NCBI RefSeq assembly: GCF_016107625.1 | Contig: NZ_JABASV010000001.1 | Location: forward strand, 124,001-188,000 | Direction: 5' to 3' | Length of the DNA: 64,000 bases | Source of the DNA: Vreelandella alkaliphila | Lineage (GTDB): Bacteria > Pseudomonadota > Gammaproteobacteria > Pseudomonadales > Halomonadaceae | Shown: positions 17,514-26,091 of the stretch, piece by piece | Numbering within the stretch: the stretch's first letter is position 1 | Layout: the number at the start of each line of letters is the position of its first letter | Made by a program: the position numbers and the translations under genes | The notes under the pieces: generated by a model | What the model was told of the DNA's origin: nothing | The model's database searches: none | What the model saw: only the letters and a program-made list of their open reading frames with translations

Positions 17514-18053
17514 CTAACGATCCCGGAGAAGCCACTGAGGAGTTACTTCATGCTGGCCATTTTCATCGGTAATGAACAGCGAGCCGTCGCTGATCATGAC
17601 TGCCCAGTTAATGGACCGTGGCAGACCCTCTGCGATAGTAGCAAGTGCCTCTTGCGGTAGACCCGCTACATGTACATTCTTAAGCGACGCCACCGCCGAT
17701 AGCACTTTATTTTCCCAAAGATCTACTCGCCCATAAGCTAATAGTGACACCCGCTCCGCACGGCGTGAACACCAAGTAAGACGCTCGGCATCCGGCAAAC
17801 CTACTTCTATCCAATGCAGCACGCGGCCATCCAAGCTTTTTTCCCACAAGGCGGGTTCGTCCACATCGGAAAGGCCACGACCAAAAGCGAGCGCTTCGTT
17901 GTACCACAATAGGTAGGCGATTAAACGTGCGCACATCCGCTCTTCGGTTTCAGAAGGGTGCCGAGCCACGGTAAAACGCAGCGTCTCATAGACATTGCGA
18001 TCAAGGTCGGTCAGGTTGACATCAACTTTGTAAGGGGTAGCACTCAACGCCAT
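17514..18053 (-). CDS. yaeQ: YaeQ family protein
   Basis: A 179-residue protein with clear YaeQ features: N-terminal KVDVNLTDLDRNVYETLRFTVARHPSETEERMCARLIAYLLWY and central GLSDVDEPALWEKSLDGRV. The fold is related to restriction-endonuclease-like nucleases (PD-(D/E)XK). E. coli YaeQ was once reported to suppress an rfaH defect. Molecular activity is not established. Confidence 0.92.
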   Translation of the reverse strand: MALSATPYKVDVNLTDLDRNVYETLRFTVARHPSETEERMCARLIAYLLWYNEALAFGRGLSDVDEPALWEKSLDGRVLHWIEVGLPDAERLTWCSRRAERVSLLAYGRVDLWENKVLSAVASLKNVHVAGLPQEALATIAEGLPRSINWAVMISDGSLFITDENGQHEVTPQWLLRDR

Positions 18054-18177
18054 TGGAAATATCCATCTAAAATTTGCGCCAGTGTAGCGGATTTATCGAA
18101 ACACAGGGCATATCCGAAGCGCTGCAAATAAGTAAAGCACAGGATGGGAAATTAAATCTGTCGATATAAAGCCATCC

Positions 18178-18795
18178 TTAATGCGCCGCCTGAGCTAGGG
18201 TATTGCCTCCTAATCCCATTAATACGCCGCCGCCAATGCGTTGAATCAATCTGGAGGAGCCATGGGACTTTTGTAGCCACTCCCGCAGCGGGCTAGCCAG
18301 CAGCACCACCATGACATCTGCAGAAGAGAACAACACATTGGTGGCGATACCCAGCCAAAGCAGTTGCCATGCCACCGGTATGGCGCTGTCGGGCTGAACA
18401 AATTGAGGTAGAAACGCTACGAAGAAGAGCGCCGTCTTAGGGTTGAGCACTTCCACCAGAAAGCTGTCACGCAGTACGCGCTTAGTGGTTGCCAGTGGAA
18501 CTTCATCGCCATGGGAGCGGATGCCCTGCTTCCAAAGGCGCAGCCCCATCCAGAGCAGGTAAAGCCCACCGATGACCTTCATCGCAATGTAAGCTGGCGG
18601 AATAGCTGCAAACAGTAGCGCCAAGCCTAGCGCGGCAGCAATAACGTGGACATAACAACCGATATGCACACCGATAACCGCTAACCATCCTGCCCGTCGG
18701 CCTCGCCCCAGCGTTTGCGCTGCGGTGTACAACATCGCAGGTCCGGGTAGGTAAGCAAAACCAAGCGCGGCGAGGATAAACGCGGCCCATTGCAT
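18178..18795 (-). CDS. LysE family translocator
   Basis: A 205-residue exporter of the LysE/RhtB family with about six membrane segments. The conserved N-terminus LGFAYLPGPAMLYTAAQTLG and EVLNPKTALFFVAFLPQF are present. Members export amino acids or homoserine lactones; the substrate is not predictable. I choose the ATG at 18795 (TTTGGAG upstream); the longer frame adds a non-family N-terminus. Confidence 0.9.
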   Translation of the reverse strand: MQWAAFILAALGFAYLPGPAMLYTAAQTLGRGRRAGWLAVIGVHIGCYVHVIAAALGLALLFAAIPPAYIAMKVIGGLYLLWMGLRLWKQGIRSHGDEVPLATTKRVLRDSFLVEVLNPKTALFFVAFLPQFVQPDSAIPVAWQLLWLGIATNVLFSSADVMVVLLASPLREWLQKSHGSSRLIQRIGGGVLMGLGGNTLAQAAH

Positions 18796-18895
18796 CGTGG
18801 CAACTCCAAAGAGAGCTAAGGTAGTAAGCCTGAGAATAAAACGGGGGTAGCGCAAGCGCTACCCCCTAAAGAAGTAAAATTGAATGAGTGAACGC

Positions 18896-19669
18896 TTAGA
18901 AGTTGGGTTTACGCTTCTCAACGAAAGCGCCCATACCCTCTTTCTGCTCTTCGCCAGCAAAACAGAGCGCAAACAGGCTGGTTTCCAGCGCCAAGGCGCT
19001 ATCAAGATCTTGATCTAACCCATCGTGAACGGCTTGCTTCGCGCCGCGCACTGACAGCGGGCCGTTGCCTTTAAGTTGCTTGGTGAGCTCTTCTACATAG
19101 CTTTCAAGCTCAGCCTGGGGCATGACACGGTTGACTAGCCCAATGCGCAGCGCTTCCTGAGCATCGATTTTGCGGCCAGTGGTTACTAAATCAATCGCCA
19201 TGGCAGGGCCAACACGACGCGGCAACCGCTGAGTGCCGCCAAAGCCGGGAATCACACCTAGCAACACTTCAGGCTGGCCGAAGACAGCGTTGTCGCTAGC
19301 TACCGCCCAGTCGCAGGCCAACGCCAATTCGCAGCCGCCGCCAAGGCAAAACCCGTTCACTAGCGCGACCACCGGCACGGGCAACGTTTCTAAGCGCTTA
19401 ATAGTACGCAGTGCCTGGGTAGCAAAAGCACGCGCCTCTTCTGGCGTTTTATCGCGCATTTCGGTGATATCAGCACCAGCAACAAACGACTTTTCACCAG
19501 CACCGGTAATGATGACAGCGCGTAAACGTGGATGCGTTTCAAGCTCCACAAGATAAGCTTCTAAGGCACTCAGCACATCACTGTTCAGTGCATTCAATGC
19601 CTTAGGGCGATTAATCGTTAGGCGTACCACACCGTCGTTATCAACTTTTTCAATCACTGCATCGCTCAT
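18896..19669 (-). CDS. Enoyl-CoA hydratase/isomerase family protein
   Basis: A 257-residue crotonase. The oxyanion-hole regions are visible (KSFVAGADITEM and GFCLGGGCELALACD), followed by the second catalytic region (GVIPGFGGTQRLPRRVG). It should hydrate 2-enoyl-CoA to 3-hydroxyacyl-CoA. AAGGAG precedes the ATG. It is last in a leftward run with 3-hydroxyacyl-CoA dehydrogenase, acyl-CoA ligase and acyl-CoA dehydrogenase. A hairpin at 19709 separates it from the dehydrogenase gene. Confidence 0.92.
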   Translation of the reverse strand: MSDAVIEKVDNDGVVRLTINRPKALNALNSDVLSALEAYLVELETHPRLRAVIITGAGEKSFVAGADITEMRDKTPEEARAFATQALRTIKRLETLPVPVVALVNGFCLGGGCELALACDWAVASDNAVFGQPEVLLGVIPGFGGTQRLPRRVGPAMAIDLVTTGRKIDAQEALRIGLVNRVMPQAELESYVEELTKQLKGNGPLSVRGAKQAVHDGLDQDLDSALALETSLFALCFAGEEQKEGMGAFVEKRKPNF

Positions 19670-19708
19670 ACAGGCTCCTTAATTGTTATTACGCATTTAA
19701 AGTGAACA

Positions 19709-19741
19709 CCTACCAACCCTAGCGAACGCTTGGTTGGTAGG
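19709..19741 (-). promoter_or_regulatory. Intercistronic hairpin in the beta-oxidation gene group
   Basis: CCTACCAACC and GGTTGGTAGG form a perfect 10-bp stem around a 13-nt loop, between the 3-hydroxyacyl-CoA dehydrogenase stop and the enoyl-CoA hydratase start. It may be a weak terminator or processing site; no strong T-tract follows. Confidence 0.5.
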
Positions 19742-19790
19742 CAATCACTTCTTTTGTCGCGCTTGACTGACCTGATACGCTTACGCGTGC

Positions 19791-20639
19791 TCACTCGTAT
19801 ATATGGAAACCGCGACCGCTCTTACGCCCCAGATACCCCGCATCCACCATGCGCTTTAGCAGCGGGCAGGGGCGATATTTAGGATCGCCAAAGCCTTCCT
19901 GCAACACGTTCATGATCGCCAGACAAACATCAAGGCCAATCAAATCCGCCAGCGCCAACGGTCCCATTGGATGGGCAGCACCAAGCTTCATCGCGTCATC
20001 GATGGCCTCTGGCGTTGCGGTTCCTTCCTGAACAATAAAGGCGGCTTCGTTAATCATCGGCACCAACAAGCGATTAACCGCAAAGCCTGGCGAATCACCA
20101 ATCGGTACCGCCGTTTTACCCAGCGCTTTTGCCAACGCTTCTATGCGCTCAACGGTGGTATCAGAGGTCTGCTCGGCACGAATCACTTCCACTAGCTTGA
20201 GCACTGGCACGGGGTTGAAAAAGTGCATACCCACTACCCGCTCGGGTCGCTCACACACAGCAGCCAGCCGAGTTAGCGAGAGTGACGAGGTGTTAGAGGC
20301 AAGAATAGCATCGCTGCTTAAATGACTCAGATCACGAAACAGCTTTTCTTTCAGCGCGGGTTGTTCTGGTGCAGCTTCAATAATAATACCGCAGTCACTC
20401 AATGCTTCGAGATCAGTGGTCGTGGAAAGCCGCGCCAGCGCTTCCTGCTTAGCTGGCTCACTCATTTTTTGTTTTGCGACCAGCTTGCCAAGGCCTTTAT
20501 CAATATTGGCTTGGGCGCGGGTAAGCTGCTCATCGGCGACATCAAAGAGACGAACCGTAAAACCACTGGCAGCGACGACCTGAGCGATCCCCTGCCCCAT
20601 GGTGCCTGCTCCCACTACACCGATTGGTTGTTCACTCAT
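19791..20639 (-). CDS. 3-hydroxybutyryl-CoA (3-hydroxyacyl-CoA) dehydrogenase
   Basis: A 282-residue NAD-dependent dehydrogenase. The Rossmann motif GAGTMGQGIA is at residues 9-18, the catalytic region is MHFFNPVPVLKLVEV, and the C-terminal dimerisation domain includes DLIGLDVCLAIMNVL. It oxidises 3-hydroxyacyl-CoA to 3-ketoacyl-CoA. Monofunctional and of typical length (about 282-284). 18 bp downstream of the acyl-CoA ligase gene. Confidence 0.93.
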   Translation of the reverse strand: MSEQPIGVVGAGTMGQGIAQVVAASGFTVRLFDVADEQLTRAQANIDKGLGKLVAKQKMSEPAKQEALARLSTTTDLEALSDCGIIIEAAPEQPALKEKLFRDLSHLSSDAILASNTSSLSLTRLAAVCERPERVVGMHFFNPVPVLKLVEVIRAEQTSDTTVERIEALAKALGKTAVPIGDSPGFAVNRLLVPMINEAAFIVQEGTATPEAIDDAMKLGAAHPMGPLALADLIGLDVCLAIMNVLQEGFGDPKYRPCPLLKRMVDAGYLGRKSGRGFHIYE

Positions 20640-20657
20640 CGTTATTTATCCCCTGAA

Positions 20658-22289
20658 TCAGTGCTGTTTCGCTTCTTCGCGCAAAACAAATTTTTGAATT
20701 TTGCCCGTTGACGTTTTTGGCAATTCGCTAAAAATGATTGTCTTCGGTACTTTGAAGCTCGCTAAATGCTCTCGACAATGAGCAATAATGTCGGCTTCGG
20801 TAATTTCACCATAACCGATTTTTAATTTAACAAACGCGCATGGAGTCTCGCCCCACTTTTCATCAGGCTTGGCCACAACGGCGGCTTCCTCTACCGCTGG
20901 GTGGCTATAAATGGCATCTTCTACTTCAATAGTGGAGATATTCTCACCGCCAGAAATGATGATGTCTTTAGAGCGGTCTTTAATTTCGATGTAGCCATCC
21001 GCGTGCCAAACTGCGAGATCGCCGGTGTGATACCACCCCCCTTCCAAGGCTTCCTCAGTAGCTTCGGCATTCTTCAGATAGCCCTTCATTACGTTGTTGC
21101 CGCGCATCAAAATTTCACCAATGGTCTCGCCATCTTTCGCGACGGGTTCAAGGGTCAACGGGTCGGCGACACAAAGCGCTTCAAGCATGTGGTAACGCAC
21201 CCCTTGGCGCGCCTTGATTTTGGCACGGGCTTCCAGCGGCAACTCATTCCACGATTCACGCCAAGCGCAAACCGTCACTGGGCCATAAACCTCGGTTAAC
21301 CCGTACACATGGGTCACTTCAATACCAAGTTTCTCTACACCAGCAATCACTGATGCAGGCGGCGCGGCACCGGCAGTGGTCACTTTAACGGGATGATCAA
21401 ATTCACGCTTCTGATCAGCAGGCAGGTTGACAAGGCCATTCAGTATAATCGGCGCACCACTGAAGTGCGTGACCTTCTCATCCACAATCAGGTCGTTAAT
21501 CCGCTTTGGATCAACTTTGCGCAGGCACACGCTAACACCGGCGTTGGCGGCAATTGTCCAGGGGAAACACCAGCCGTTGCAGTGGAACATCGGTAAGGTC
21601 CAGAGGTAGACCGGATGATGCGGCATGGCCCACTCTAAGATATTGCTGACCGCGTTTAGGTAGGCGCCACGGTGATGGTAAACCACCCCTTTGGGCTTAC
21701 CCGTGGTGCCCGAGGTGTAGTTCAGTGAAATAGCTTGCCACTCATTTTCAGGCAGTTTGTAGGCATAGTCAGCATCACCTTCAGCGAGCAATGCTTCGTA
21801 CTCAACCTCACCGATGCCTTGAGTTTCGCCTAAAAACTCTAGATCGAAAACGTCAATAATCAGCGGCTTATCGTCTAATAAGGCAACGGCTTCGTTGATG
21901 ACCTGTGCAAATTCAGGGTCAACAAGAACAGCTTTCGCTTCACCATGGGCCAACATGTAGCTGATTGCTTCGGCATCCAGGCGAATATTCAAGGTATTGA
22001 GCACGCAGCCAGCCAGAGGCACCCCAAAATGGGCTTCAAACATTGCCGGAATGTTAGGCAACATCGCCGCTACCGTTTGGCCGGGCTGAAGGCCGCGTTT
22101 TTCAAGCGCCGACGCCAATTGCCGGCAGCGGGTCCAGGTTTCTGCCCAGGTGCGGCGTGTTGTGCCATGCACAACCGCCGGGTAATCAGGATACACCGCC
22201 GCCGAACGCTCAATAAACGTCAACGGAGAGAGCGGTACATGATTAGCAACGGTGGGCGGCATGCCCTGCTCAAAAATGGATGCGTTCAT
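20658..22289 (-). CDS. Acyl-CoA synthetase (AMP-binding), medium-chain/DmdB-like
   Basis: A 543-residue adenylate-forming ligase. The P-loop YTSGTTGKPKG, the hinge and adenylate motifs (YHTGDLAVWHADGYIEIKDRSKDIIIS) and the C-terminal lysine motif (PKTSTGKIQKF) are intact. It activates a carboxylic acid to its CoA thioester. The architecture and its pairing with a 596-residue acyl-CoA dehydrogenase resemble the DmdB-DmdC pair of methylmercaptopropionate degradation. General fatty-acid use is equally possible. Confidence 0.9.
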   Translation of the reverse strand: MNASIFEQGMPPTVANHVPLSPLTFIERSAAVYPDYPAVVHGTTRRTWAETWTRCRQLASALEKRGLQPGQTVAAMLPNIPAMFEAHFGVPLAGCVLNTLNIRLDAEAISYMLAHGEAKAVLVDPEFAQVINEAVALLDDKPLIIDVFDLEFLGETQGIGEVEYEALLAEGDADYAYKLPENEWQAISLNYTSGTTGKPKGVVYHHRGAYLNAVSNILEWAMPHHPVYLWTLPMFHCNGWCFPWTIAANAGVSVCLRKVDPKRINDLIVDEKVTHFSGAPIILNGLVNLPADQKREFDHPVKVTTAGAAPPASVIAGVEKLGIEVTHVYGLTEVYGPVTVCAWRESWNELPLEARAKIKARQGVRYHMLEALCVADPLTLEPVAKDGETIGEILMRGNNVMKGYLKNAEATEEALEGGWYHTGDLAVWHADGYIEIKDRSKDIIISGGENISTIEVEDAIYSHPAVEEAAVVAKPDEKWGETPCAFVKLKIGYGEITEADIIAHCREHLASFKVPKTIIFSELPKTSTGKIQKFVLREEAKQH

Positions 22290-22413
22290 AAATCACCTTT
22301 GTTTTATTGGTTAGCACTCACATTAAAACGGTCGTTTTACTGCGTATTAACGTAAGCCGCCGACCCAATGGCCGGCGGAAATGAGTGGTTAATGCACTTG
22401 GCATTACAGTGTT

Positions 22414-24204
22414 TTATGGCGTTAACTCAAATTCACTCAGGCACTGCATACCCGCTTCGATAACCGCGCGTTGCGCGCGGCCAGCAGGCAGCCACTGGGT
22501 GATAACAAAGTTGGCGCTGGACAACTTGACGCGATAAAACGGCTCATCGCTGCCTTTTTGCAGCGCTCTGGTCGCGTGAAGTGCGGCGTTGCCCATTTGC
22601 CAGGCACATAGCACATGGCCAGCTAGATTGAGCAACGGCGTTGCATAGGCCTGCACTGCATCTTGGCCAGTTTCCGGGTCACTGCCTTGCTCAAGCACAA
22701 GCTGCATGGCAGCACGCAGATCATCGGCACCGACCGCTAGCGCACTGCCCATACCCGCAAGGCTAGGCTCTGAACGCATTGTCTCAGCGGTTTTTTGCAC
22801 TTCATCAATTAACGCAGATAACGCGCCTCCACCATCACGCTGTAACTTACGCCCCGCCAAATCGAGGGCCTGAATGCCATTCGTGCCTTCATAAATAGGC
22901 GCGATGCGTGCATCCCTAAGTAGCTGGGCAGCACCCGTTTCTTCCACATAGCCCATACCGCCATGTACCTGAATCCCCATTGAAGCGATATCCACGGCTT
23001 GGTCGGTCGAAAAGCTTTTGACGATAGGAATCAGTACATCGGCGCATGCCTGAGCAGTTTGGCGCTCGCTGTCGCTTTCACTGTGTCGGGCAAGGTCAAG
23101 CTGGCCAGCGCAGTAAAGCGCCAGAGCACGAAGGGCATCGGTGCGGGCGCGCATTGAGAGCAGCATCCGGCGCACATCTAAGTGGTCGCTGATCGTACAT
23201 TCGTTACCACCACGAGATTTAGGCGCTCGCCCCTGAGTGCGATCCAAGGCGTAAGCAAACGCATGCTGGCAGGCTCGCTCAGCCACCCCAATACCTTGAA
23301 TACCCACTTTGTGACGCGCTTCGTTCATCATGGTGAACATGTGGTTAAGACCACGCCCCTCTTCACCCACCAGATACCCAATAGCGCCGTCGTTTTCGCC
23401 AAAGCTTAAGGTGCAGGTAGGCGAACCATGAATGCCCAGTTTATGCTCGATAGAGGCACAGGTGACGTCGTTGCGCTCGCCCAACGAGCCGTCTGCGTTA
23501 ACCATGAACTTCGGCACTAGGAACAGCGAAATGCCCTTGTTGCCTTCGGGCGCATCGGGTTTTCGCGCCAACACAAGGTGAATGATATTTTCGGCGGCGT
23601 CGTGTTCGCCCCAGGTGATATAGATTTTTTGGCCGCTAATGCGGTAATGGTCGCCTTCAGGGATGGCTTTGGTCCGTACTTTAGAAAGGTCGGAGCCTGC
23701 CTGAGGCTCTGTCAGGTTCATGGTACCTGTCCAGGTGCCTTCAACGAGCTTGGGGAGATAGGTCGTTTTTAGCGTTTCACTGCCATGATGCGCCAGTGCT
23801 TCGATTGCACCTGCCGTCAACATGGGGCAAAGACCCAAGGCCATATTGGCACCGTGAAGCATTTCTTGAACAGCGCTGGCGACCACCTCAGGTAGGTTTT
23901 GTCCGCCTAACGCTTCAGAAACACCAATGCCGTTCCAGCCGCCTTCTACATATGCCTGATAGGCCGCTGCGAAACCCTCTGAGGTGGTGACACTGCCATC
24001 GGTGTGGCGCTTAGCACCTTGTCGATCACCGACACTATTTAGCGGCCCCCACACATCGCCTGCAAGCTTTGCTGCCTCTTCCAGCACCGCCTCGACCAAG
24101 TCGGGCGTGGCTTCTTCGAAGCCAGGCAGTGCAAGCGAGCGGTGCGCGAGTAGCTCTTCGAGTACAAAACGTAAATCGCGTACCGGCGCGGCATAATAAT
24201 TCAT
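22414..24204 (-). CDS. Acyl-CoA dehydrogenase, large DmdC-like type
   Basis: A 596-residue flavoprotein of the longer acyl-CoA dehydrogenase subfamily. It has the N-terminal extension MNYYAAPVRDLRFVLEELL, FAD-binding segments (MNLTEPQAGSDLSKVRTKA, KIYITWGEHD) and a region with IYEGTNGIQALDLAGRKL near the C-terminus. It introduces the alpha-beta double bond of an acyl-CoA. A GAGG site precedes the ATG. Forms a leftward group with the ligase, dehydrogenase and hydratase genes. Confidence 0.9.
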   Translation of the reverse strand: MNYYAAPVRDLRFVLEELLAHRSLALPGFEEATPDLVEAVLEEAAKLAGDVWGPLNSVGDRQGAKRHTDGSVTTSEGFAAAYQAYVEGGWNGIGVSEALGGQNLPEVVASAVQEMLHGANMALGLCPMLTAGAIEALAHHGSETLKTTYLPKLVEGTWTGTMNLTEPQAGSDLSKVRTKAIPEGDHYRISGQKIYITWGEHDAAENIIHLVLARKPDAPEGNKGISLFLVPKFMVNADGSLGERNDVTCASIEHKLGIHGSPTCTLSFGENDGAIGYLVGEEGRGLNHMFTMMNEARHKVGIQGIGVAERACQHAFAYALDRTQGRAPKSRGGNECTISDHLDVRRMLLSMRARTDALRALALYCAGQLDLARHSESDSERQTAQACADVLIPIVKSFSTDQAVDIASMGIQVHGGMGYVEETGAAQLLRDARIAPIYEGTNGIQALDLAGRKLQRDGGGALSALIDEVQKTAETMRSEPSLAGMGSALAVGADDLRAAMQLVLEQGSDPETGQDAVQAYATPLLNLAGHVLCAWQMGNAALHATRALQKGSDEPFYRVKLSSANFVITQWLPAGRAQRAVIEAGMQCLSEFELTP

Positions 24205-24263
24205 GGCGAAACCTCAGAGAAAATCGGTGATAAATAGCAATTAGTAAAAACACTATCACGAAT

Positions 24264-24278
24264 AGTAGTTTCACTACT
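24264..24278. promoter_or_regulatory. Small inverted repeat upstream of the acyl-CoA dehydrogenase gene
   Basis: AGTAGT-TTC-ACTACT, 60 bp upstream of the start codon, is placed like a repressor operator. It does not match the PsrA or FadR consensus sites I know, so the regulator is unidentified. Confidence 0.3.
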
Positions 24279-24384
24279 TTCATCACACCATTAGCCCAAG
24301 GTCTCACCTGCTGAATTAACGTCAGTCCGCTAGCTGCGTTTTTGGCTACGTTTTTAGCTACGTTTCACTCACTCCCAGCACTGG

Positions 24385-25755
24385 CTATCGACGCGCCTCA
24401 GTTTCCACATCATCGTAATAAACAATATGGGTTTGATCTTCTGAGGGTGGGCCAACGATGGGTTCGACAGCATCCACGTCAGGTACAACATCAGAAAGGT
24501 CTTCAAGGTGCTCGTGCTCGAGCGCGCCTTGCATCAGTTCCTCAGTAACCACTAGCTCGGCACCTGCTGCGGTCATCGGCGTTGTCGGTGTAAAGGGAGC
24601 CACAGGAACTGGCGCTGGCCGCACACTGCGTCTCCAACTGAAAAATACAACAAAAAACAGGCTCAGCGAGCCAAACGCCCAGAACAACCCAGCATCGCCC
24701 ATCGCGGTCATTACTGGAGAAATCATTAGCGGGCTGATGGTAGCCCCAATAGAGTTGATCAATAGTAGGCCCTGGCTCATACGTACCAGCGCTCCCGCCG
24801 GAGCACGGTCGGCGGCATGGCTAACCGCCACCGGGTAAAGCGCAAAGACACCGCCGCCGAGTAAAAACAGCAGCGCCGCCAGTAAGGGGGTAGACATCGG
24901 AAGCCATATCATGGCTGCAGAAATCACCACACAGAAAGTGCTGATGGCGATCAATACGATTTGGCGGTCGTGACGGTCAGACCAGCGTCCAATCGGATAC
25001 TGAAGCAGCATGGCGCCAAGAATCACGACGGCCATCATTTGCCCCACCTGGTTGACGCTCATACCAATGCGCTGCAAATACAATGGCAGCAAGGTGTAGG
25101 CGGCAGCCACCACCATGCCAGACCCTAAACTCCCCATTACCCCTGTTGGCGTCATCGTAATCAAGCGGTGCGGCGGTAGCGGCTCAGCGTGCTCCATAAT
25201 GGGTGACACCCGCGGAATCATGGCCATAGGCAACACCGATAACGATGCCAATAGGCCAATCACCATAAAGGGCGCTGTCACCCCCATGGCACTGGTGACA
25301 CCTAACAGCAACTGCCCAATCACGCCCGCGGCATATAGCGAGATCATATACATCGCTAGCAATCGGCCACGTACTTTCTGCTCGCCTGATGTCAGCAACC
25401 AACTCTCAATCACTAAATAAACGCCCACGGTGGCCCAGCCGCCAATTAAACGCAGCACAAACCACGCCCAAGGATCGAAAAACAGCCCTTGCAATAGCAC
25501 CGTGACAGCGACCAACGAGGCGAAGCTACCGTATGCACGAATGTGCCCTATGCGCAGCAGCAGGCGGTCATTGAATAGCGCGCCAAGTGCTAAGCCAATA
25601 AAGTAAGCCGAGGAGACAATACCTATCACCGTTGCCGACTCACCCGCAGCGTCTAGCCGCACAGAGATCAGCGTGGCGAGAAAGCCATTGCCAATCCCAA
25701 GAATAAACAGCCCTAATAAGGGCGCTAACGCCATGGCTAGCAGTTGCCGCGACAT
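24385..25755 (-). CDS. MFS transporter
   Basis: A 456-residue major facilitator protein with 12 predicted helices. It has an N-terminal LGIGNGFLATLISVRL and an A-motif-like loop (GALFNDRLLLRIGHIRAYG), followed by an acidic cytoplasmic tail of about 70 residues. The pattern resembles the YcaD/YfkF-type branch with no known substrate. Divergent from the ABC exporter operon at 26092 but probably unrelated. Confidence 0.87.
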   Translation of the reverse strand: MSRQLLAMALAPLLGLFILGIGNGFLATLISVRLDAAGESATVIGIVSSAYFIGLALGALFNDRLLLRIGHIRAYGSFASLVAVTVLLQGLFFDPWAWFVLRLIGGWATVGVYLVIESWLLTSGEQKVRGRLLAMYMISLYAAGVIGQLLLGVTSAMGVTAPFMVIGLLASLSVLPMAMIPRVSPIMEHAEPLPPHRLITMTPTGVMGSLGSGMVVAAAYTLLPLYLQRIGMSVNQVGQMMAVVILGAMLLQYPIGRWSDRHDRQIVLIAISTFCVVISAAMIWLPMSTPLLAALLFLLGGGVFALYPVAVSHAADRAPAGALVRMSQGLLLINSIGATISPLMISPVMTAMGDAGLFWAFGSLSLFFVVFFSWRRSVRPAPVPVAPFTPTTPMTAAGAELVVTEELMQGALEHEHLEDLSDVVPDVDAVEPIVGPPSEDQTHIVYYDDVETEARR

Positions 25756-26091
25756 ATCGCTATCTTGCCTCGCAGAATAAAAGCCCCCTACAGGGCTAAC
25801 ACATGGCTGGAGAAAACTCCAACCGCAGAATCGGGCGGCGAATCTACACTCGTTCCGTGGGTTTCACCAGTTTTTTTCGCTATCCATTGCCAGTGTAATC
25901 GGCAATAGTGAGAAGCGCATTTGCAACTCACCAGAAAGCATCCGATATTGAAAGCGGTGGCTCTGTCATGAGCCCTCTTGCCCTACATCAACAAATGCTA
26001 GAACAAACAGTGCCATACTTACGCTTCCCAGGCTGAGACACACGCATTGTATCGACACACTTGACACGGAGAGGTCTCCTTTCTATTTGCT
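25756..26091. other. Intergenic region between the MFS gene and the ABC exporter operon
   Basis: 336 bp between divergent genes. I see no gene or strong terminator. A TTGACA at 26062-26067, in CACTTGACACGGAG, could be a -35 element for the rightward operon, with no clear -10 at proper spacing. Confidence 0.35.

Noticed and set aside
19791..24204. phaB/phaC-type polyhydroxyalkanoate cluster
   Set aside because: The dehydrogenase is of the HFFNPV 3-hydroxyacyl-CoA type and no synthase or phasin gene is nearby.
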